Shown piece after piece: positions 37,567 through 47,249 of a stretch of 64,000 bases of DNA. A program made the translations under genes and the position numbers. The notes beneath the pieces are model-generated. The model saw only the letters and a list, made by a program, of their open reading frames with translations. It did not search any database and was not told the DNA's origin. Every line of letters begins with the position of its first letter. Within the stretch, counting starts at the first letter, position 1. This stretch comes from Actinomadura sp. DC4 (lineage in GTDB: Bacteria > Actinomycetota > Actinomycetes > Streptosporangiales > Streptosporangiaceae): NCBI RefSeq assembly GCF_030406325.1, contig NZ_JAUEQY010000004.1:186001-250000 (forward strand). The letters run 5' to 3'.

Positions 37567-37578
37567 CGTAAACGGCAT
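37417..37578 (-). CDS. Small single-pass membrane protein overlapping the EamA gene antisense
   Basis: 53 residues from ATG at 37578 with GGGGGAA five bases upstream. One strong membrane helix ([20 protein letters not shown]) and a basic C-terminus ([12 protein letters not shown]), like the tiny DUF6479-type membrane proteins of actinomycetes. 150 of its 162 bases lie antisense to the 3' end of the EamA frame. I favour this as the true gene there. Function unknown. Confidence 0.6.
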   Translation of the reverse strand: MPFTSNVLISGVFGNAAAIYVVMLVVGVLIVTGFVVGWIVMVRRGSNREWPIR

Positions 37579-37696
37579 AATTCCCCCCGTTTCCGTCATA
37601 CCCCTGCCATCTGTGCGGCAAGACCCCGGCCTGCGTGCGACCTGTCGCCGTTCTAGTCTGGTGATCGACCTGCACCGTGCCGCCAGCGAGGACCTC

Positions 37697-39337
<1,641 letters not shown>

Positions 39338-39347
39338 GGGTCCTCGC

Positions 39348-39779
39348 TCAGCCGGTGGCGGCGACGCAGAACTCGTTGCCCTCGGGGTCGGCCATCACGA
39401 TGTGGTGGCCGTCGTGCTCCGCCAGGACGCCGGCGCCCGCCTGCCGCAGGCGGTCGGACTCCGCTCTGATGCGGGCCCAGCGCTCCTCGGGACTGCCGTG
39501 GCCGGGTACGCGGATGTCGAGGTGCAGCCGGTTCTTCGCGGTCTTGGGCTCGGGGACCGTGAGGATCGAGAGCCGGGGACCGGCGCCGCCGGGGTCGCAG
39601 AGCCACGCGGCATCGTCCACGGAGTCGTCTTCTGGCAGGTCGAACTGGGCGAACCACTCCTCGCGGGTCGCGAACGGGGCGGGCGGGGGCTCGTCGACGT
39701 AGCCGAGCGCCGTTTTCCAGAACTCGGCGAGGAGACGCGGGTCCGCGCAGTCGAGGGTGAGATCGATGGTGGTTCGCAT
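39348..39779 (-). CDS. VOC (glyoxalase/bleomycin-resistance fold) family protein
   Basis: 143 residues in two beta-alpha-beta-beta-beta modules: TIDLTLDCADPRLLAEFWKT at the start, LHLDIRVPGHGSPEERWARI in the middle and HIVMADPEGNEFCVAATG at the end, the last carrying the usual metal-site Glu. Common actinobacterial glyoxalase-like subfamily with unknown substrate. ATG at 39779. Divergent from the DUF6194 gene. Confidence 0.82.
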   Translation of the reverse strand: MRTTIDLTLDCADPRLLAEFWKTALGYVDEPPPAPFATREEWFAQFDLPEDDSVDDAAWLCDPGGAGPRLSILTVPEPKTAKNRLHLDIRVPGHGSPEERWARIRAESDRLRQAGAGVLAEHDGHHIVMADPEGNEFCVAATG

Positions 39780-39858
39780 GCCCGGACCGTACACCGCGCC
39801 TCTGACATTCTCACGGGTTGAGGGTTCTGGCGTCTTTTCGCAGGTCTCGTCGATGAAA

Positions 39859-39883
39859 GTCTCACTGGGAGGTTCAATGAGAC
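39859..39883 (+). promoter_or_regulatory. Inverted repeat enclosing a ribosome site and a six-codon minigene start
   Basis: GTCTCA (39859-39864) and TGAGAC (39878-39883) flank GGGAGG. That ribosome site best serves ATG 39877, which opens a six-codon frame (MRRLNA, stop 39895-39897) whose TGA overlaps the ATG of the DUF6194 gene. Suggests translational coupling or an operator. Confidence 0.4.
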
Positions 39884-39893
39884 GCTTGAACGC

Positions 39894-40361
39894 ATGACAG
39901 AAGACGAGATCATCGCTTTCGTACGGACTCTGCCCGGGGCCGCCGTCATCACCGCGGACGCCGGGAGCGGCGCGCCGGAGGTCGCCTGGGGCGACTCGTT
40001 CTTCTACTACGACCCGGACGGCGACTCCCCGCGCCGGATGCCGTTCGCCACGCTCGTGACCAAGGACTACGACGGCTTCGACGAGGACTCTCGGCTCGGC
40101 CGGCCCGGGGTGTTCCGGCTGAACGTGGGCGTCGGCCGTAAGCGCTTCGAGGAACTGATCGGCCATCCGCCCGCCGTCCCCGCGGGAGACGTGGACCACA
40201 CCGCGCTCGACCGGCTGATCCCGCATCCGGCGTACGCGACGCAGGCCTGGGTCGCCATCCTCAACCCGGGAGAGCGGACCGCCGGGCTGGCCCGGTCACT
40301 GCTCGCGGAGGCAGGTACCCGAGCGGCCCGCACACGTCTCAGCGGAGAGGGTGGCGGCTGA
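39894..40361 (+). CDS. DUF6194 family protein
   Basis: 155 residues, cytoplasmic. Family-typical sequence: IIAFVRTLPGAAVITADAGS, PEVAWGDSFFYYDPDGD, PFATLVTKDYDGFDEDSRL, RPGVFRLNVGVGRKRFEELI and AYATQAWVAILNPGE, recalling the YjbR/MmcQ-like fold. Function unknown. ATG at 39894 overlaps the stop of a six-codon upstream frame. The 3' end overlaps the convergent acyl-CoA dehydrogenase gene by 23 bases. Confidence 0.8.
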   Translation: MTEDEIIAFVRTLPGAAVITADAGSGAPEVAWGDSFFYYDPDGDSPRRMPFATLVTKDYDGFDEDSRLGRPGVFRLNVGVGRKRFEELIGHPPAVPAGDVDHTALDRLIPHPAYATQAWVAILNPGERTAGLARSLLAEAGTRAARTRLSGEGGG

Positions 40362-41493
40362 TGAGCTGGCGGACGATGACGCCCCGCTGGATCTCGTTGG
40401 TGCCCTCGCCGACGATCATCAGCGGGGCGTCGCGGAAGTAGCGCTCGACGTCGAACTCCGTCGAATAACCCGAGGCGCCGTGGATGCGGACGGCGTTCAG
40501 GGCGATGTCCATGGCCGCCTCCGAGGCGTACAGCTTGGCCATGCCGGCCTCCATGTCGCAGCGTTCGCCCGCGTCGAGGAGGTCGGCGGCGTCCAGGGTC
40601 AGCAGGCGGGCGGCGCGGAGCTTGGTGGCCATGTCGGCCAGGTAGTTGCCGATCGACTGGTGGCGCCAGATCGGCTCGCCGAACGCCTCGCGTTCCTGGG
40701 CATAGCGCAGGGAGTCCTCCAGCGCGGCGCGGCCCACGCCTAGCGCCCTCGCGGCCACCTGGATGCGGCCGACCTCCAGGCCGCGCATCATCTGGGCGAA
40801 CCCGCGGCCCTCCTCCTCGCCCAGGGCCGAGCCCAGCGGCGTCTCATACCCGTCGAAGACGACCTCGCAGGTCTCGACGCCCTTGTAGCCGAGTTTGCCC
40901 AGGTCGCGCGAGACGGTCAGGCCGGGGCCGGGCTCGACGAGCAGGACGCTGATGCCCCGGTGCCGCGGGCTCGCCTGCGGATCGGTCTTGCACAGCAGGG
41001 CGATCAGACCGGCGCGACGCGCGTTGGTGATCCACATCTTGGCACCGGCGACGACGTAGCGGTCGCCGTCGCGGCGGGCCGTGGTGGTGATCGCCTGCAG
41101 GTCCGAGCCGCCGGCGGGTTCGGTGAGGGCCATCGCCGCGCGGAGTTCGCCGGTGGCCATGCGGGGGAGGTAGCGGTCCTTCTGCGCCTCGGTGCCGAAC
41201 GTCGCGATCAGGTACGCCACGACGGAGTGGCCGCCCATCGCGCCGGCCAGGCTCATCCAGCCGCGCGCCAGTTCCTCGGTGACGAGGGCGTAGCAGCGTT
41301 TGGAGACGCTCACCTCGCCGTACGGTTCCGGGACGGCCAGGCCGAAGACGCCGAGCTCCTTCATGCGGTCGATGAGCTCTTCGGGGTAGGTGTTCGCGTG
41401 CTCCAGATCGCGTGCGGCCGGGCGGACCTCCCGGTCGACGAACTCCGCGACGACCTCGACGATCGCCTTTTCCTCATCGCTCAGCACGGTCAT
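40339..41493 (-). CDS. Acyl-CoA dehydrogenase
   Basis: 384 residues, FAD flavoprotein of beta-oxidation or related acyl-CoA oxidation. Motifs: MALTEPAGGSDLQAITTTAR (FAD/substrate loop), WITNARRAGLIALL, AQEREAFGEPIWRHQSIGNY, and the catalytic-base region IVGEGTNEIQRGVIVRQL near the C-terminus. ATG at 41493 preceded by GGAGGTCACC. Substrate unknown; no enoyl-CoA hydratase or thiolase nearby. Confidence 0.93.
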   Translation of the reverse strand: MTVLSDEEKAIVEVVAEFVDREVRPAARDLEHANTYPEELIDRMKELGVFGLAVPEPYGEVSVSKRCYALVTEELARGWMSLAGAMGGHSVVAYLIATFGTEAQKDRYLPRMATGELRAAMALTEPAGGSDLQAITTTARRDGDRYVVAGAKMWITNARRAGLIALLCKTDPQASPRHRGISVLLVEPGPGLTVSRDLGKLGYKGVETCEVVFDGYETPLGSALGEEEGRGFAQMMRGLEVGRIQVAARALGVGRAALEDSLRYAQEREAFGEPIWRHQSIGNYLADMATKLRAARLLTLDAADLLDAGERCDMEAGMAKLYASEAAMDIALNAVRIHGASGYSTEFDVERYFRDAPLMIVGEGTNEIQRGVIVRQLISRHPLR

Positions 41494-41561
41494 GGTGACC
41501 TCCCAGACTCCCAGTATGTTCGCGATCGTGGGTGCGGTCGTCCCGCGTCCGGGTCATCCGC

Positions 41562-41581
41562 GCGTAGTGCGTCGACTACGC
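41562..41581. promoter_or_regulatory. Palindromic operator candidate upstream of the acyl-CoA dehydrogenase
   Basis: GCGTAGT-N6-ACTACGC, perfect 7-bp arms, between divergent genes and 69 bp from the dehydrogenase ATG. Size suits a TetR/FadR-type repressor; none is encoded next to it. Confidence 0.45.
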
Positions 41582-41674
41582 TCCCGGATACTCCGTGCGT
41601 GACCGGCGTGCTGTCGCTGGGGCGTGTGGGTCGGTTGATCCCGGGTAATACGGCCACGACGATGGAGGAATGTA

Positions 41675-41920
41675 ATGAGTCTGGATGAAGCAGCACGCCA
41701 GCTCGAGCTGGCCAAACACGATACTCAAGTCGCCTTCGACTGCATCGGTCTCGGTGAGATCGAGCGTGCTCATACCCACACGATCACGGCAAGGGCGGCG
41801 GCCGACGCGGCCGAGGTCGCCCTGCGAATCGCACTGAACGATCTTTCCCCCGAAGAGGCCGAAGTGGCGGGCGAGAAGGCCATGGCGCGTCTCGAGGAGG
41901 AAGAGGGCTCTCGCCACTGA
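41675..41920 (+). CDS. Small helical protein of unknown function
   Basis: 81 residues, all helix-forming, acidic (pattern EAARQLELAKHDTQVAFDCI, then AAADAAEVALRIALNDLSPE, ending in a Glu-rich tail). ATG at 41675 with GGAGGAA eight bases upstream, a strong site that supports it as real. Heptad-like spacing suggests a helical hairpin. Not recognised. Confidence 0.65.
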   Translation: MSLDEAARQLELAKHDTQVAFDCIGLGEIERAHTHTITARAAADAAEVALRIALNDLSPEEAEVAGEKAMARLEEEEGSRH

Positions 41921-41971
41921 GTGGCGAGGGGCCGCCCGCTCCCGGGCCCGGGTACCACCCGGACCGCGACC

Positions 41972-43183
41972 TCAGGCGACGGGCCGCTCGGCGACGGGCG
42001 TGTCCGGAGTCGCTCCGGCCACGGGGGCGGGCTCGAAGCCCTTGGCCGACCCGAGGATCACCAGTGTGAGCGCGGCGCCGGCCGCGTAGGCGATCCAGAG
42101 GTTCGAGGCGACGGCGCCGGCGATGACCGCGCCGAGCACGAAGCCGACATAGTTGAAGACGTTGACCCGGGCGACGGCGATCCCGAGCCCGGTCGGGTCG
42201 AGCTTCCCGGCCGCCGAGAACGACGTCGGCACCACGACGGCCAACCCCAGCCCCGCGACCGCGAACCCGGCGATCGCCACGGCCGGCCCGGGCGCGAACG
42301 CGGCGGCCAGCAGGCCGAGCCCGCCGATCACCGAGCCGACCGCGACGACCCGCGCCGCCCCGTACGCCCGTACGACCAAGTCGGCGCCGGTACGGCTGAG
42401 CATCATGCAGACCTGGTACGCGACGTAGGCCAGCGGCGCGATCGCCCCGGAGGCGTCCAAGTCGTCCTTCAGGTATTTGGCGCTGTAGCTCGACGTGGCC
42501 GAGTCCGCGATGTACATGCAGGTCACAGCCACACCGATGATGACGATCGGCCGCCAGGGCACCCGCTTGGCGGCCTCCTTGAGCTGCTCGCCGCTCGGCC
42601 CGGTGCTCTCCATCTCGCGGGGGTACAGCAGCCGCCCGGTCCACAGGGATACCGCGATGCCGAGCACGGCCGGGATCGCGAACCCGATGCCCAGGCCCAT
42701 GTCGATCCGATTGGCCAGGGCGATCCAGAGACCGGCGATGATGCCCGCGGCGCTCCAGACGGCGTGGAACCCGGTCAGCAGGCTCTTGGAGTAGAGCGTC
42801 TCGGCCGTGACCGCCTGGGCGTTCATCGAGGCGTCCACCGCGCCGACGAACAGCCCGAACAGCGCCGTCGACGCGTACAGCGCCACGTTGCCCGGTGCGA
42901 CGCCGATCGCGATGATCGACAACAGCACGAACGGCTGGGCGATCCGCAGCACGGGACCGCTCCCGTACCTCGGCATCAGCCCGCCGGAGAGCACACTGCC
43001 CACCCCGGCCACCACGGGCACGGCGAGCAGGACGAGGGCGAGCGTGCCGTCGGTGAGGTGGTGCGCCTTCTGGATCTCCGGAATCCGGGTCACCAGCGCG
43101 GCGAACGACAACCCCTGCACTCCGAACGCCGCATACGCCGACCGGCGCCCACGCCGCGTCCGTTCATCGATCCCTGCCGCCAC
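41972..43183 (-). CDS. MFS transporter
   Basis: 403 residues with 12 membrane helices and MFS loop features (RIPEIQKAHHLTDGTLALVL after helix 1; FGLFVGAVDASMNAQAVTAE in helix 4). Resembles the FucP/YbjJ-like group of actinobacterial MFS proteins with an N-terminal [23 protein letters not shown] at 43183 is chosen for GGAGG six bases upstream; an ATG at 43201 has no ribosome site. Substrate unknown. Confidence 0.85.
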   Translation of the reverse strand: MAAGIDERTRRGRRSAYAAFGVQGLSFAALVTRIPEIQKAHHLTDGTLALVLLAVPVVAGVGSVLSGGLMPRYGSGPVLRIAQPFVLLSIIAIGVAPGNVALYASTALFGLFVGAVDASMNAQAVTAETLYSKSLLTGFHAVWSAAGIIAGLWIALANRIDMGLGIGFAIPAVLGIAVSLWTGRLLYPREMESTGPSGEQLKEAAKRVPWRPIVIIGVAVTCMYIADSATSSYSAKYLKDDLDASGAIAPLAYVAYQVCMMLSRTGADLVVRAYGAARVVAVGSVIGGLGLLAAAFAPGPAVAIAGFAVAGLGLAVVVPTSFSAAGKLDPTGLGIAVARVNVFNYVGFVLGAVIAGAVASNLWIAYAAGAALTLVILGSAKGFEPAPVAGATPDTPVAERPVA

Positions 43184-43296
43184 GGCGTCCTCCGGAAACA
43201 TGAAAGAGGTTCGCGTCAGCGTAGAGATCAGGTTGGCGCAGGTCAATAGGCGCGCGGCCGCGCGTGGAAGTGTGCCGACGCAAGCCTGTGGATGCC

Positions 43297-44076
43297 TCAG
43301 TCGATCAGGCGGCGGCGCATTCCGCGGAGGGCGAGCCACCACGCAAGGGCGATGAACAGCAGAAGCGCCCCCACATGGCCCAGGTCGGCCAGCGGGTGGA
43401 AGCCGAACACCGCATGTCGTACCAGCTGGACACAGTGGTACAGCGGATTGAGGTGCGCGAGCGTCTGGGCCCACCGGGGCAGGCCGTCGAGCGGGAAGAA
43501 CGTGCCCGCGACCAGGAACAGCGGTGCCAGCACGCCGCTGATGATGTAGTCGAAGCTGTTGATCGAGGGCACCACCGTCGACGCCCACACCCCGAACAGC
43601 GCGAAGCCCGCGGCCGTGAGCACGGTGAACAGCGGCACGGCGAACACGCCCGGACCCGGCCGCAGGCCGAAGACCAGGGACACCAGGATCGGCGAGCAGG
43701 AGTAGGCGCCGCTCTTGACCGCGATCCAGGAGGTCTCGCCCGCCACCACCTCGTGCACGTCCACCGGCGCGGCCAGCACCGCGTCGTAGGAGTGCTGGTA
43801 GGTGCGCCGGATGAAGGTGTTGAACATCCCCGGGAAGATGGACGTGAACAGCGTCGCCGTGGCCACCACGCCCGTACCCACGAAGTCGACGTAGCGGTAG
43901 CCGGCGACGTGCCCGACCAGCGCGCCGAAGCCGAAGCCGAACGCCAGCAGGTAGATCGTCGGCTCGACCAGCGAGGCGAAGGACGACGACGCCCAGCAGC
44001 GGCGGAACAGTGCCAGCTCACGTCGCCACACCCCCCGTATGGGCGCCCACTCGAACGCGCGAAGACGGTCAGTCAA
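43297..44076 (-). CDS. ABC-2 type transporter permease (NodJ/DrrB family)
   Basis: 259 residues, six membrane helices, ABC2_membrane family; motifs GFGFGALVGHVAGYRYVDFV and SGVLAPLFLVAGTFFPLDGL are typical of NodJ/drug-export permeases. TTG at 44076 has GGAG six bases upstream and overlaps the ATPase stop by 8 bases; an in-frame ATG at 44106 would overlap by 38. Forms an export system with the ATPase; the substrate could be a drug, glycolipid or polysaccharide. Confidence 0.85.
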   Translation of the reverse strand: MTDRLRAFEWAPIRGVWRRELALFRRCWASSSFASLVEPTIYLLAFGFGFGALVGHVAGYRYVDFVGTGVVATATLFTSIFPGMFNTFIRRTYQHSYDAVLAAPVDVHEVVAGETSWIAVKSGAYSCSPILVSLVFGLRPGPGVFAVPLFTVLTAAGFALFGVWASTVVPSINSFDYIISGVLAPLFLVAGTFFPLDGLPRWAQTLAHLNPLYHCVQLVRHAVFGFHPLADLGHVGALLLFIALAWWLALRGMRRRLID

Positions 44077-44992
44077 CGGTCTCTCCGGTGAGGACGACGA
44101 AGACATCTTCGAGGTTGGCGGCCCGGCGCAGGACCCGGTCGCCGTCGGCGAGGTGGTCCGCGAGCGAGGGCGGGATGTGCTCGGCGCGCAGCACGGACAC
44201 GGTCGGACCGGTGCGCCGCGTCGGCAGGCCCGCGCGGCGGGCCAGGTCCTCGACCTCGGCCAGGCGTTCGGGCGAGCCCTCGTGCTCCTCGACGCGGTCG
44301 CCCGCGTGGGAGGCGATCAGCTCGGTGGGACTGCCGTTCGCGATCACGCGGCCGCGCGACATCAGGGCGCACGTGTCGGCGAGCCGCTCGGCCTCCTCGA
44401 TGTAGTGCGTGGACATCAGCACCGTCACCCCGGCCGTGCGCAGCCCGGCGATCAGTCCCCACAGGTCCGCGCGCACCTGCGGGTCCAGGCCGACCGTCGG
44501 CTCGTCCAGCAGCACGAGACGCGGGGAGTGCACGAGCCCCCGCGCGACCAGCAGCCGGCGCCGCATGCCGCCGGACAGGCCGTCGGTACGGGCGTTCGCC
44601 CGCCCGGTGAGGTGGGCGATCTCCAGGGCGCGGTCGACGGCGGCGCGCAGGCCGGCGCGCGGCACGCGGTAGAGGTGGGCGAAGACCTCGAGATTCTGCC
44701 GTACGGTCAGCTCCTCGTCGAGGTTGTCGGTCTGCGGGACGACGCCCATCAGTGCGCGTGCCTGCTTGGCCTCGCGGGGGATCTCGTGGCCGAGCACCGA
44801 GATCGTCCCCGAGTCGGCGCGGGACTGGGCGGTGAGCAGGCGCATCGTGGTGGACTTGCCCGCCCCGTTGGGGCCGAGCAGGCCGAGGCAGACGCCGTCG
44901 GGCACCTCCAGGTTCAGCCCGTCGACCGCCGCGATCGCCGTGCCGTCGCGGTCGGTGTACCGCTTGACGACGTCGCGCAACAGGATGGCCAT
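44069..44992 (-). CDS. ABC exporter ATP-binding protein (NodI/DrrA family)
   Basis: 307 residues: Walker A GPNGAGKST, Q-loop MGVVPQTDNLDEELTVRQNL, signature LSGGMRRRLLVARGL, Walker B LVLLDEPTVGLDPQ, switch STHYIEEAE. The ~80-residue C-terminal extension is typical for DrrA/NodI. ATG at 44992; no clear ribosome site, so possibly leaderless. First gene of the two-gene export operon; divergent from the DUF1707 gene at 55 bp. Confidence 0.92.
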   Translation of the reverse strand: MAILLRDVVKRYTDRDGTAIAAVDGLNLEVPDGVCLGLLGPNGAGKSTTMRLLTAQSRADSGTISVLGHEIPREAKQARALMGVVPQTDNLDEELTVRQNLEVFAHLYRVPRAGLRAAVDRALEIAHLTGRANARTDGLSGGMRRRLLVARGLVHSPRLVLLDEPTVGLDPQVRADLWGLIAGLRTAGVTVLMSTHYIEEAERLADTCALMSRGRVIANGSPTELIASHAGDRVEEHEGSPERLAEVEDLARRAGLPTRRTGPTVSVLRAEHIPPSLADHLADGDRVLRRAANLEDVFVVLTGETVD

Positions 44993-45046
44993 GAGGTTCA
45001 CGTTAGGGATGGACCACGACAGTCCGCCAACGAATATCGTCGTGGC

Positions 45047-45655
45047 GTGGACCTTCCGTGGAAAGCCGGCCGGGATCATCCGTCGCCGCATGAGCTGCGT
45101 GCCTCCGACGCCGACCGGGAGAACGTCGTCCGGCTGCTGCGCGACGCGCACGGCGACGGCCGGATCACCCTTGTGGAGCACGGGGAGCGGGTCGAGCAGG
45201 CGTACGCAGCCCGTACGCTGGGCGAGCTCGCCGGGCTGACCGGCGACCTGCTGCCGGCCGACGAGCAGCCGATCCGGCTCGATCCGGGGCCGTTGCACGC
45301 GCTGTTCGGGACCGTACGCCGCGACGGGCGGTGGGTGGTTCCCGCCCGGTTCCCGGTGGCGGCGGTGTTCGGCACGCTGGAGATCGACCTGCGCGAGGCG
45401 CTGCTCCAGCGGCGGCACGTGGTCGTCAACGCCAGCGTCCTCGGCGGCCGGCTCCGGCTTGTCGTCCCCGAGGGCGTACGGGTGGAGTTCACCGGGCGCT
45501 CGATGGCGGGCGCGCAGGCGCTGCGGCTGCGACAGGCGGCGGGCGCCGACGGACCGCTCATCGAGGTGCGCGGGACGGTCGTCCTGGGTTCGGTGAGCGC
45601 GCGCTCTCCGAAGCGCCCGCGCCGCCCACGGCTGCGCCGAGGCCGGGCCGGCTGA
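45047..45655 (+). CDS. DUF1707 domain protein with LiaF-like C-terminal domain
   Basis: 202 residues. DUF1707 domain ~15-67 (LRASDADRENVVRLLRDAHG, DGRITLVEHGERVEQAYAAR TLGEL), then a beta-helical cell-wall-active-antibiotic-response-like domain (VFGTLEIDLREALLQRRHVV). GTG at 45047, with GAATAT (45032-45037) nine bases upstream as a possible -10 and no ribosome site, hence perhaps leaderless. In Streptomyces such proteins often accompany sensor or sporulation systems; role here unknown. Confidence 0.82.
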   Translation: MDLPWKAGRDHPSPHELRASDADRENVVRLLRDAHGDGRITLVEHGERVEQAYAARTLGELAGLTGDLLPADEQPIRLDPGPLHALFGTVRRDGRWVVPARFPVAAVFGTLEIDLREALLQRRHVVVNASVLGGRLRLVVPEGVRVEFTGRSMAGAQALRLRQAAGADGPLIEVRGTVVLGSVSARSPKRPRRPRLRRGRAG

Positions 45656-46003
45656 GCCCTCCCGATGACGGCCGTGTAAACGGAGCAGCAGGTCACGCGG
45701 CCGATTCAATAACGGTTGAGACTCCTCGTCGCGCATCCCCTTGAACTGGTACGGACCAGCTCCTATCGTTCAGTGCCATGCGCGAATCTGCTCGGTGAGC
45801 AGTCGAATCGTGCATAACCTTTCATGCCTTGAAAGGAGGCGACGGCGCGAGCCGCGCTACAGCTGTGCCTCGCCAAGCGGTCGCTCGGAGGTGTTGAGCC
45901 GAGGGTCGGGTCGGGGGGTTTGGCGAACCCTAATCAGACAAATGACCGGGGACGTCGCGCGCACCCGCGCGCCCCGAAGCCTCAGCAAAGAAGGCGGGGA
46001 CAG
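45656..46003. other. 348-bp intergenic region with the promoter of the sugar ABC operon
   Basis: Non-coding. Contains the promoter/operator at 45741-45769 and a 7-bp hairpin CCTTTCA/TGAAAGG (45818-45836) that precedes an AAAGGAGG with no start codon in reach. The remaining leader (to 46003) shows no riboswitch I recognise. Confidence 0.5.
45741..45769 (+). promoter_or_regulatory. Promoter with palindromic operator in the spacer
   Basis: TTGAAC (45741) and TATCGT (45764) are 17 bases apart. The spacer carries CTGGT-ACGG-ACCAG (45746-45759), a perfect 5-bp-arm palindrome resembling GntR/DasR sites (ACTGGTCTAGACCA). A repressor there would block polymerase directly. Confidence 0.5.
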
Positions 46004-47248
46004 GTGAAACGGCATCTCACCGGCGTCATCGCCGCGGGTCTCACGGTGACCCTCGGCATGACCGGATGCAGCAAGGGCAGTTCGTCCAGCGGTGGCGGCG
46101 ACAACAAGACGATCAAGTTCGTCGCCGCGATCTACGACGACAACACCAAGGGTTACTGGGACGACCTGATCAAGAGCTTTGAAGCCGCGAACAAGGGCTA
46201 CAAGGTCAACCTTGAGATGGTCGACTGGACCCAGATGGACGCCAAGGTCAAGACCTACGTCCAGACCAAGCAGACCCCGGACATCCTCAACTACAACGCC
46301 TTCTCCGACTTCGCTCGCGACGGCCTGACCTACCCGGCCTCCGAGGTCGTGTCGCCGCAGGTCCTCAGTGACTTCACGCCGACGTTCACGGAGCAGACGA
46401 AGTACAACGGCACGCAGTACGCCCTGCCGTTCATCGCCAGCGCCCGGCTCCTCTTCTTCAACAAGGACCTGTTCAAGAAGGCCGGCATCACCGACCCGCC
46501 CAGCACCTGGGCCGAGGTGAAGACCGACGCGCAGAAGATCAAGGCCAAGGGCGCCGTCGGGTACGGCCTGCCGCTGGGCCCGGAGGAATCGCAGGCGGAG
46601 TTCTACTCCTGGGCGATGAACGACGGCGGTGGCTGGGTCGACGCGTCCGGCAAGTGGGCGATCAACCAGCCGGCCAACATCGACACGCTCAACTTCCTGC
46701 GTGACCTGACCAAGTCGGGCCTGACCCAGCCGAACCCGGAGACCACCGACCGTAAGACGGTGTTCAACCAGTTCGCCCAGGGCAAGGTCGGCATGGGCAT
46801 CAACGGCCCGTTCACCCGCGCCGGCTTCATCGACCCGGTGAACAAGAACCTGAACTACGGCATCGCGCCGCTGCCCAGCAAGGACGGCTCGGTCCACAAC
46901 ACGCTCGGCGTGGTCGACGTCCTCAACGCGTTCAAGAACGGCGGCAAGAACAAGGACGCCGTCACCAAGTTCATGAACTACTTCTACCAGCAGCAGAACT
47001 ACGCCAAGTTCCTCAAGCTGGAGAACTTCCTGCCGACCACGAAGTCGGCCGGGAACGCGCTCAGCAGCGACCCGTACTACAAGCAGTTCGTGGACGCCCT
47101 GCCGCAGGCCAAGTTCGCGCCGACGAGCAACCCGGCGTGGTCGGCCGTGGCCGGCGCGGTGAAGCAGAGCATGGGCACCGCGGTCGCCGGATCGACCCCG
47201 AAGAAGGTCCTCGACGACATCCAGAAGACGGCCGAGAAGAACGGCTGA
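46004..47248 (+). CDS. Sugar ABC transporter substrate-binding lipoprotein
   Basis: 414 residues. Lipoprotein signal (VKRHLTGVIAAGLTVTLGMT) with lipobox Cys near 22, a Ser/Gly linker, then an SBP_bac_1 (cluster B) fold: NYNAFSDFARDG, RLLFFNKDLFKKAGITDPPS, GVVDVLNAFKNGGKN. Captures an oligosaccharide or amino sugar outside the membrane. GTG at 46004 with GGGGA upstream; an upstream extension to 45920 would spoil the signal peptide. Followed by two permease genes; no ATPase gene, so a shared MsiK-like ATPase is likely. Confidence 0.92.
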   Translation: MKRHLTGVIAAGLTVTLGMTGCSKGSSSSGGGDNKTIKFVAAIYDDNTKGYWDDLIKSFEAANKGYKVNLEMVDWTQMDAKVKTYVQTKQTPDILNYNAFSDFARDGLTYPASEVVSPQVLSDFTPTFTEQTKYNGTQYALPFIASARLLFFNKDLFKKAGITDPPSTWAEVKTDAQKIKAKGAVGYGLPLGPEESQAEFYSWAMNDGGGWVDASGKWAINQPANIDTLNFLRDLTKSGLTQPNPETTDRKTVFNQFAQGKVGMGINGPFTRAGFIDPVNKNLNYGIAPLPSKDGSVHNTLGVVDVLNAFKNGGKNKDAVTKFMNYFYQQQNYAKFLKLENFLPTTKSAGNALSSDPYYKQFVDALPQAKFAPTSNPAWSAVAGAVKQSMGTAVAGSTPKKVLDDIQKTAEKNG

Positions 47249-47249
47249 C

